A DNA stretch of 11,297 bases from Bryobacterales bacterium (lineage in GTDB: Bacteria > Acidobacteriota > Terriglobia > Bryobacterales > Bryobacteraceae), in contig PLMF01000140.1 in assembly GCA_003142355.1 (NCBI GenBank), positions 533 to 11,829 on the forward strand. The letters run 5' to 3'. The position numbers were made by a program, and so were the translations under genes. Below the pieces are notes generated by a model. That model did not search any database. It was not told the origin of the DNA and was given only the letters and a program-made list of their open reading frames with translations. Positions 6,418 to 11,297 of the stretch are shown here, piece by piece. Every line of letters begins with the position of its first letter. Positions within the stretch are counted from its first letter, which is position 1.

Positions 6418-9400
6418 CTAGAAAGTCACACGTACCATCAACTGCAGGATTCGGGAGTATCCAAATGCCCCGGGACCAGATTGCGTCTTGCTGCCGAAAC
6501 CTCCAATCTGGGTGCAACTGGTGCCGCTGCAACCCTGGGCGGGATTATTGACTGCCAGCGCAGTTGCGGTGTACGACGTTGGCACGCCGGTGACGACACC
6601 GCTGCTGTTGGCGGGATATGCCGTGAAGGCCAACGAGCTGTTGACCCCGGTGAATATGGTGTGGTTGAAGACGTTGAATGCGTCGGCGCGGAACTGGAAG
6701 TGGACCTTGCCGTCCTTGATGACCGCAAACTCCTTTTCGAGCGCCATGTCAAAATTCACTCCAGTCGGGGCGTTGAGATAGTTGATGCCGGATTCGGCCC
6801 CAATGCTCCCAACCGAGGGCGGTAGGAAACAGGAGGGGTTCAAATAAGTGTTCCAATTGCTTGACCCCGTGTAAGGGTTGCAGCCCGCCACTCTCACCGG
6901 CCGCGAACCTTCGGTTAAGGACCCGGTGACGATCGCATTGGATGAATTCTGCATGCTGACGGAGGGCGTAAACGGCGCGCCGGTCTGCGCCATGGTGACG
7001 CCTGAGAGCTGCCAGCCATTGGTGAGCAGTTTCGTAAATGCGTTGCCGACCTCCGGCACAGGAATTCTGTACACGTAGTTGATCACCAGGACCTGGCGGC
7101 GGTCAAAAGACGTGGGCGAGGTGTTCCTCATCTTGTTCAACCCATCGGGACTTACGTATGAGTTGTCATTGGTGCCGCCGGACAGCGAGCTTGCCATGGC
7201 CTTGCTCCAGGTATAGGAGACGCCCAGGAACAGGCCCTTGGCCGCGCGCCGCTGCAACTGCACCTGAAGAGCGTTGTAGTTCGAGGTTGCCGCGCTCTCG
7301 TACAGGTTGATGTTGCTGTAACCCATCATCGGGGACAGGAAGTTCTGCGGGAGGGAGTTGCTCCCGAGGGGTCTTCCCGTTCCCAGTGCCGCCGCGCATC
7401 CACTGCATCCGGCGCCGGCTGTAGGATCGGTGGCGGCTGCCGTCCACGCGGTCCCAAACGGGCTCCAGTTCAGATTGCGGTTGTCCTGCTGATGCCGGGA
7501 GGCAGAGCCGACATAAGCGGCATCCAGAATCATACTCCACGGAAGGCGCTTCTGCACGCTGAATTGATACGAGTACGTGGTCGGAACCTTGCCGGTCGGG
7601 TCGACTGCGGTAACAGACGATGGAGTAATCATCGCCGAGGTGGGACTGAGCTGTTGGGCATAACCGTAATTTTCGGTAACGCTTAGGGCTTCGGGCGGGT
7701 TGGCTAAAGTGTCGAACGTGCGGTTGCCCTGGATCCGGTCATAGTAGATTCCACCGCCGGTGCGGATTACTATATCCTGTTTGCCGGTGACGTCCCAGGC
7801 AATTCCGAAGCGGGGGCTCCATTGTAAACCACGGTCCTTGGTCAAATACTTGTTGACACAAGTGGCAGCCTGGCACATGCCGTTGGTGATGTTTCCGCTC
7901 CCTGGGATGATGACGCCAATGTAGTTCGCGGGAAGATACGTCTTAGTGGCCGGATCGTAGGCGTTTCGCGTGTTGTTCGCCGGGTTGACCGCCGGCTGGT
8001 ACAGCCGGGGCGTTTGCTTCGGGTCCCACAGAGAGAGTACAAAGGTTGATGCCTGCAAGCCAGCGTCGTACTGTGGCTGGTACCACGCGGCGCGCATACC
8101 GTAATCAAGCGTCACGCGCGGCGTGACCTTCCAGGTATCCTGCACATATTGTTCCATGTTCCAGTAGCGGTACAGGCCGTTAAGGTGATGCTGCGCCTGA
8201 CTGAAGGACTGGTACACGCCCAGCAGCGCGTTGGCGTACCCGTAGCCGGTATCGATCGGATTAGCACCGGCCGGACCACCCTGGTCCCCGAAGTTGTAGC
8301 TGCCGTTGAAGGATGCGAAGGATGTCTGATCCTTCCGGCTGCGCTGCATGTAGTAGCCAGCCTTGAAGACATGGCTCCGCCAGACCTTCGTCACACTGTC
8401 GGTGAGATCGATAGTGGTATTGTAGTTGATGAACGGCGCATCGGCGCTCCCGAACCCCGGAGAGTTGGCTAGGTTGTTGCCGCCAAAACCCACGTTAGGC
8501 AAATAGCTCTGGTTCGCGTCAGGGTACAATACCGGCAGGGGATTGGATCCAAAAAGGGTCTTCTGGCTCAGCCCGTCGTTTGGGGCGAAGATATTGATGC
8601 TGTTGTTGGTGTAGCCCACGTTGAATTCGTTGGTCATGGTCGGGGTGATCATGAAGGTCATTCCCCCCGCCAGGCTGTTACCCGGAATAGGCTCGGAAAT
8701 GGGCGCGATCGGCGGGTTGATCCCCAATACCCAAGTGCCGTAAGGAATTTGCGCGTTCGATATGTCTTTGATGTAGTGGCCAAAGACGCGGATCCTTTCG
8801 GTCACGTTGTAATCCAGACGCGCCAAATCCTCCCGGCGGGGAGACGCACCCGCCAACTGCGTCTGGTAATTGTAGGTGGCGCCCGGAGGAAGGTTGGCAT
8901 TCGCGGCCAGCGTCTGGTTGGGCTGGGGAAAGATGTTTAGCAATGCCGCGCCGGGCGCCCAGATCCGGCTCGCTGGAATGACGCTTCCGGGAAAGAGCTG
9001 ACCGTTGAGCGGGTCATATATCTTGATCGCCGCGTGGTTGGCGGAGCTGACGGTCTGGCTGAAATCGCCCTTCCGTTCCAGCGTGGTGGGCACCGTCACG
9101 TTATGCGCGGTGTTCGGCACCAGTTGCTCCTGCCATTCCTCGCTCCAGAAGAAGAACAACTTGTTGCGAATGTTCCATTTCCGGATTGGCACGGGGCCGC
9201 CGACGGTATAACCGGGATCGTTGTAGCGAAACAAGGGCTTGGGAGTTACGCTCAACCCGAACTGGGGCCGAATGTTGTTCAGAAAGGTGTTGGCGTTGAG
9301 GCCCTCGTTGCGATGATACAAATACCCGCTGCCGTGGAACTGGGAGGTGCCGCTCTTGGTCACCAATTGAACCTGCGCACCCGAGCTGCGGCCATACTCG

Positions 9401-10092
9401 GCCTGATAGGCGCCGGTGAGCACCTTGAATTCCGCGATCGAGTCGTTGCTGACGCTGGCGTTCATGCCGCCATTGTTGCCGGTGTCGACGTCGCCGATTC
9501 CGTTGATGGTGACCTGATTCTGCGAGGGGCGCGTGCCATTCGCGGTAAAGTTGTTCGCTCCGGTGGCTGCGTTCCCCACGGCGTACGTGGCTCCGGTACT
9601 AAACTGCACTCCCGGAATCAGCTTGGCCAAATCCAGCGGACTGCGCCCGTCTACGTTGATGTTCGCAATCTGCGTGCCGGTCACGGCAGAGCCGCGCTCG
9701 ACGCTTTCCGTCTGTAGCGTCATCGCCGTGGCACTGACTTCGATCGTCTCGGTGACAGCCCCGAGTTGGACTGCCAAGTCCCCCAGGGCGATTTTGTCGC
9801 TGGCGTTCAGCACAACGTCTGGACGCGTCAACTTCTTGAATCCCGCCGCCTCTACACTGACGGTGTAGCTGCCCGGCAACAATCCGGCGATCGAGAAATC
9901 TCCCGCCACGGTTGAATTCGTGGCGACTGTTAATTTTTTGGTTGGCTCGGTAACGGTAACCTTGGCATTCGGAACCGCACTGCCCTGCTGATCGACTACA
10001 CGTCCGCTCAGCGAGCCCGTGAAACTCTGCGCGTACCCCTGAATCGCAAGCACGAACAGGAGGAGCAATATCATCGCGGATACTTTTCGCAT
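6418..10092 (-). CDS. Oar-like TonB-dependent outer-membrane receptor with carboxypeptidase-regulatory-like domain
   Basis: An intact 1,224-residue outer-membrane protein. A signal peptide (1-21, cleavage likely after GYA in GYAQS) is followed by an N-terminal carboxypeptidase-regulatory-like domain (about 25-110, GRVVDQQGSAVPNAKVTV). The plug is at about 115-250 (e.g. GRSPLDLAKLIPGVQFSTG and DSIAEFKVLTGAYQAEYGR). The rest is a long beta-barrel ending in VRVTF, with the terminal Phe typical of BAM substrates. This architecture matches the Oar/Cna-B-like receptors expanded in Acidobacteriota, which import large or scarce ligands, often plant or glycan derived, using TonB energy. The ligand is not deducible and no clear TonB box was found. 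All eight cysteines lie in the barrel half in four close pairs (740/745, 896/899, 1071/1088, 1188/1193). The start at 10092 has AAAGGAA about 10 nt upstream. It is convergent with the operon and not co-transcribed with it. Confidence 0.93.
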   Translation of the reverse strand: MRKVSAMILLLLFVLAIQGYAQSFTGSLSGRVVDQQGSAVPNAKVTVTEPTKKLTVATNSTVAGDFSIAGLLPGSYTVSVEAAGFKKLTRPDVVLNASDKIALGDLAVQLGAVTETIEVSATAMTLQTESVERGSAVTGTQIANINVDGRSPLDLAKLIPGVQFSTGATYAVGNAATGANNFTANGTRPSQNQVTINGIGDVDTGNNGGMNASVSNDSIAEFKVLTGAYQAEYGRSSGAQVQLVTKSGTSQFHGSGYLYHRNEGLNANTFLNNIRPQFGLSVTPKPLFRYNDPGYTVGGPVPIRKWNIRNKLFFFWSEEWQEQLVPNTAHNVTVPTTLERKGDFSQTVSSANHAAIKIYDPLNGQLFPGSVIPASRIWAPGAALLNIFPQPNQTLAANANLPPGATYNYQTQLAGASPRREDLARLDYNVTERIRVFGHYIKDISNAQIPYGTWVLGINPPIAPISEPIPGNSLAGGMTFMITPTMTNEFNVGYTNNSINIFAPNDGLSQKTLFGSNPLPVLYPDANQSYLPNVGFGGNNLANSPGFGSADAPFINYNTTIDLTDSVTKVWRSHVFKAGYYMQRSRKDQTSFASFNGSYNFGDQGGPAGANPIDTGYGYANALLGVYQSFSQAQHHLNGLYRYWNMEQYVQDTWKVTPRVTLDYGMRAAWYQPQYDAGLQASTFVLSLWDPKQTPRLYQPAVNPANNTRNAYDPATKTYLPANYIGVIIPGSGNITNGMCQAATCVNKYLTKDRGLQWSPRFGIAWDVTGKQDIVIRTGGGIYYDRIQGNRTFDTLANPPEALSVTENYGYAQQLSPTSAMITPSSVTAVDPTGKVPTTYSYQFSVQKRLPWSMILDAAYVGSASRHQQDNRNLNWSPFGTAWTAAATDPTAGAGCSGCAAALGTGRPLGSNSLPQNFLSPMMGYSNINLYESAATSNYNALQVQLQRRAAKGLFLGVSYTWSKAMASSLSGGTNDNSYVSPDGLNKMRNTSPTSFDRRQVLVINYVYRIPVPEVGNAFTKLLTNGWQLSGVTMAQTGAPFTPSVSMQNSSNAIVTGSLTEGSRPVRVAGCNPYTGSSNWNTYLNPSCFLPPSVGSIGAESGINYLNAPTGVNFDMALEKEFAVIKDGKVHFQFRADAFNVFNHTIFTGVNSSLAFTAYPANSSGVVTGVPTSYTATALAVNNPAQGCSGTSCTQIGGFGSKTQSGPGAFGYSRILQLMVRVTF

Positions 10093-10127
10093 TCTTCTAT
10101 TTCCTTTCGTTTCCCACCATTGGCTAA

Positions 10128-10150
10128 GCTGTCTTCACTAGCTGGACAGC
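10128..10150. repeat. Inverted repeat upstream of the receptor gene
   Basis: Perfect 6-bp arms GCTGTC and GACAGC (10128-10133 and 10145-10150) flank 11 nt, 36-58 nt ahead of the receptor start codon. It could be an operator or a 5'-UTR hairpin. I see no convincing sigma-70 promoter elements in 10093-10260, so its position relative to the transcription start is unknown. A 6-bp repeat can occur by chance. Confidence 0.3.
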
Positions 10151-10269
10151 GCAACCCATCGAGATTACGCTAAGCACAGGCCGTAGCTAGGTTCGGTACG
10201 GTGTCAGGTGCTCAACTCTAATGGAATCTATAGGTTGCGTTCACGTGACGAGCTTCTGAAGCTCTCCAT

Positions 10270-10365
10270 TTAACTGTTGCGGCACCAGTGTCGCGGCACA
10301 CCAGTCTGCGCATACCCTGCCGCCGCAAAGGCCAGAAGAACTGCGAGCGCACTCACCTGCCGCAT
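10270..10365 (-). pseudogene. Truncated secreted-protein stub: signal peptide only (31 codons)
   Basis: ATG at 10363-10365 is preceded by AAAGGAG at 5-nt spacing, an excellent Shine-Dalgarno. The peptide begins MRQVSALAVLLAFAAAGYAQ, a textbook Sec signal peptide, then continues for 11 unremarkable residues to TAA at 10270-10272. Its head resembles that of the receptor next door (MRKVSA...GYAQ), so it may be the 5' remnant of a second receptor or other exported protein whose body was deleted. A neighbouring frame stays open a little further, to about 10241, with residues LVPQQLNGELQKLVT, so a 1-nt indel may have created the stop. Alternatively it is a genuine very small secreted peptide. A good promoter lies about 155 nt upstream. 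Confidence 0.5.
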
Positions 10366-10515
10366 GCCAACTCCTTTCTCCAATTTGTCCGGGCCCACCT
10401 GAAACCGTGGGAGAGCTACCCGTTGCGTCGGAGGCAGAGACCTCTGACAATGGAACGTTCGACCGAACTGGCGCAAGACCAGCTCATTTTGTTCAGCCCC
10501 CAAACTTTTCGGCCT
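10366..10515 (-). other. Presumed 5' leader of the signal-peptide stub
   Basis: About 150 nt lie between the predicted transcription start and the stub's ATG. It contains one small hairpin, CCCAC / GTGGG (10394-10398 and 10407-10411, loop 8), and a near-palindrome CAGAG-GT-CTCTG. I compared it mentally with common riboswitch cores (cobalamin, SAM, TPP, cyclic-di-GMP, fluoride) and recognised none. Confidence 0.3.
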
Positions 10516-10521
10516 TATAAT

Positions 10522-10551
10522 CTTATAATCCTAAATCGGCAATGCTGTCAA
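10522..10551 (-). promoter_or_regulatory. Sigma-70-type promoter reading towards the signal-peptide stub
   Basis: On the minus strand there is a perfect -35 TTGACA (10546-10551), an 18-nt spacer and TATAAG (10522-10527, five of six consensus bases) as -10; a second TTATAAG follows directly and could serve as an alternative. Local AT richness contrasts with the GC-rich surroundings. Transcription would start near 10515 and run to the stub at 10365 and possibly on to the receptor at 10092. Confidence 0.6.
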
Positions 10552-10856
10552 GGTCTAATAGCCGGCGCCGGTAATCCCTCAGTCTCGGGGACGGGGTTGA
10601 GTCTGGACACGCGGGTGCGTCTGCGCGGGTGTGCGCGCGCAACGGCTGGCTGTCGATGACCGAGCGGTCGCGGTACTCCTTGTGCTCCAACACTCCGCCG
10701 CAGTACGGACACGCCGGCTCCACGGCCCTAAAAGTCTTTTTTTGAGAACTTCCAACTTGTCGGAGACCGGGAGGAATCGAGTCGCCTGCTGGCCGAGGTC
10801 GACACAAATCCTCACGACACCCGCATCGCGAGGTCGAGACGATGCCCGCCGTCACT
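10552..10856. other. No intact gene; decayed DNA with a CPYC-containing reading frame
   Basis: No convincing gene is present. On the minus strand a frame open from 10855 to 10523 includes VEPACPYCGGVLEHKEYRD (CPYC at 10700-10711), reminiscent of zinc-ribbon heads of some transposases. A second minus frame (10815-10579) includes TRFLPVSDKLEVLKK and meets the first at an A7 run (10737-10743). The two could be pieces of one frameshifted gene. I do not recognise the family, and the 3' end of the frame overlaps the strong promoter at 10522-10551, which argues against a working gene. Confidence 0.3.
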
Positions 10857-10970
10857 CCGTCCCTGCCGGTCCTGCGGCACCCGCAGTTCCAACTTCCCTA
10901 CCCGCGTCACCACCGTCCGCGGGTGATGGCCACTTCGGTATCCGAGCCGGTCGGAGGTGCGCTCGCTCTT
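10857..10970 (-). mobile_element. Remnant of an IS256/Mutator-family transposase gene
   Basis: A minus-strand frame reads KSERTSDRLGYRSGHH, then PRTVVTRVGKLELRVPQDRQ and GR. This is the well-known conserved N-terminal segment of IS256-family (Mutator-type DDE) transposases, which normally continues with F-S/R-T-E-x-F-E-R-Y. Only about 38 of the roughly 400 residues survive. Upstream the frame hits a stop at 10977-10979, and after GR at 10857 the homology ends and the frame stops at 10812-10814. No DDE catalytic region, terminal inverted repeats or target duplication could be found nearby. It is a dead fragment marking past insertion and deletion beside the neighbouring truncated genes. Confidence 0.8.
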
Positions 10971-11116
10971 TGTTTGTCAAGTTCTGCAAAATCGGCCAAT
11001 GATATTTCGGTATAGATAGTGTCCGACGGCATGGCCGCGAAGCTCACCGCGGGGCGCCTCCCATCCGCCGAGTGGCTGCGCGGAACTGGCGAGTCCGGCG
11101 TTCAGGCGAAACGGAG

Positions 11117-11297
11117 GTTCCGATCGTCAACTTCTCGACGCTCATGCTGGCGCCGGAATTGATCCGTATCCAGGAGAAGCCCGCGGCGAATTGGGTGCCG
11201 CCGGCCAAGGTGAATGCGATTCGTGGGGAGTTCATGCGCCAATGCGACAAGCTGGATGGCCTGGTGGACGGCGCGATCGACAACTACATGGCATGCC
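11117..11297 (+). pseudogene. Tannase/feruloyl esterase family fragment (5' part missing, 3' beyond window)
   Basis: The frame reads VPIVNFSTLMLAPELIRIQE, then NWVPPAKVNAIRGEF and QCDKLDGLVDGAIDN, ending at a Cys at the window edge. Spacing of W-V-P-P-A-K, the C-D-x-L-D-G-x-x-D-G-x-I-D block and the following Cys match the lid region of tannase/feruloyl esterase enzymes, where the Asp-rich block binds calcium. These enzymes hydrolyse ester bonds of gallate or ferulate and are secreted. The signal peptide and the C-S-x-G-G nucleophile region should precede this segment, but upstream the frame gives unrelated arginine-rich sequence back to a stop at 11000-11002, with no start codon. The break is near 11117. 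The gene therefore appears truncated at its 5' side, unless a frameshift hides the rest; I saw no tannase-like sequence in the other plus frames. Confidence 0.75.

Noticed and set aside
9034..9717. 227-codon plus-strand frame inside the receptor gene
   Set aside because: Antisense shadow in GC-rich coding DNA, with no domain and no ribosome site worth noting.
10366..10515. Riboswitch in the leader of the signal-peptide stub
   Set aside because: Only one 5-bp hairpin and no conserved core of a riboswitch class that I could recognise.
10629..10641. Alternating purine-pyrimidine run (possible Z-DNA)
   Set aside because: Only 13 nt in GC-rich DNA; expected by chance and without a functional context.
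1..11297. tRNA, rRNA and CRISPR arrays
   Set aside because: Reading both strands I found no cloverleaf-like segments with T-loop consensus, no rRNA motifs and no regularly spaced direct repeats outside the protein-level FG-GAP and TPR repeats.

Overview
The window looks like chromosomal DNA of an Acidobacteriota member, most like the Solibacter/Bryobacter group. The main reasons are a 1,224-residue Oar-like TonB-dependent receptor with an N-terminal carboxypeptidase-regulatory-like domain and a C-terminal VRVTF ending, secreted FG-GAP and TPR proteins, a tannase-family fragment and moderately high GC. This placement is from protein style only; there is no marker gene.

Region 1 (1-6340, plus strand) is one tight operon of four genes. 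They are the 3' part of an ABC-2 type permease carrying an extra C-terminal domain, a large multi-spanning membrane protein with a degenerate cupredoxin-like domain and NosR/NapH-type 4Fe-4S motifs, a membrane-anchored seven-bladed FG-GAP/VCBS propeller, and a membrane-anchored TPR protein. Gaps are 33 nt, 14 nt and an ATGA overlap. The first two genes recall the NosY and NosR/NosH partners of copper/redox enzyme systems, but no NosZ, NosD or NosF is visible. I therefore read it as an uncharacterised membrane redox plus envelope-assembly module. The upstream part, where an ATPase and any terminal enzyme would be expected, is cut off by the window.

Region 2 (6341-10092) holds hairpins between convergent genes and then the intact TonB-dependent receptor on the minus strand. 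Its only eight cysteines form four close pairs.

Region 3 (10093-11297) is a decayed stretch without an intact gene. It contains a 31-codon secreted-protein stub with a good promoter and Shine-Dalgarno, an unassigned reading frame with a CPYC motif and an A7 run, a short remnant of an IS256/Mutator transposase, and a tannase/feruloyl esterase fragment that lacks its 5' part and runs off the window. The pattern suggests repeated insertion and deletion next to the receptor.
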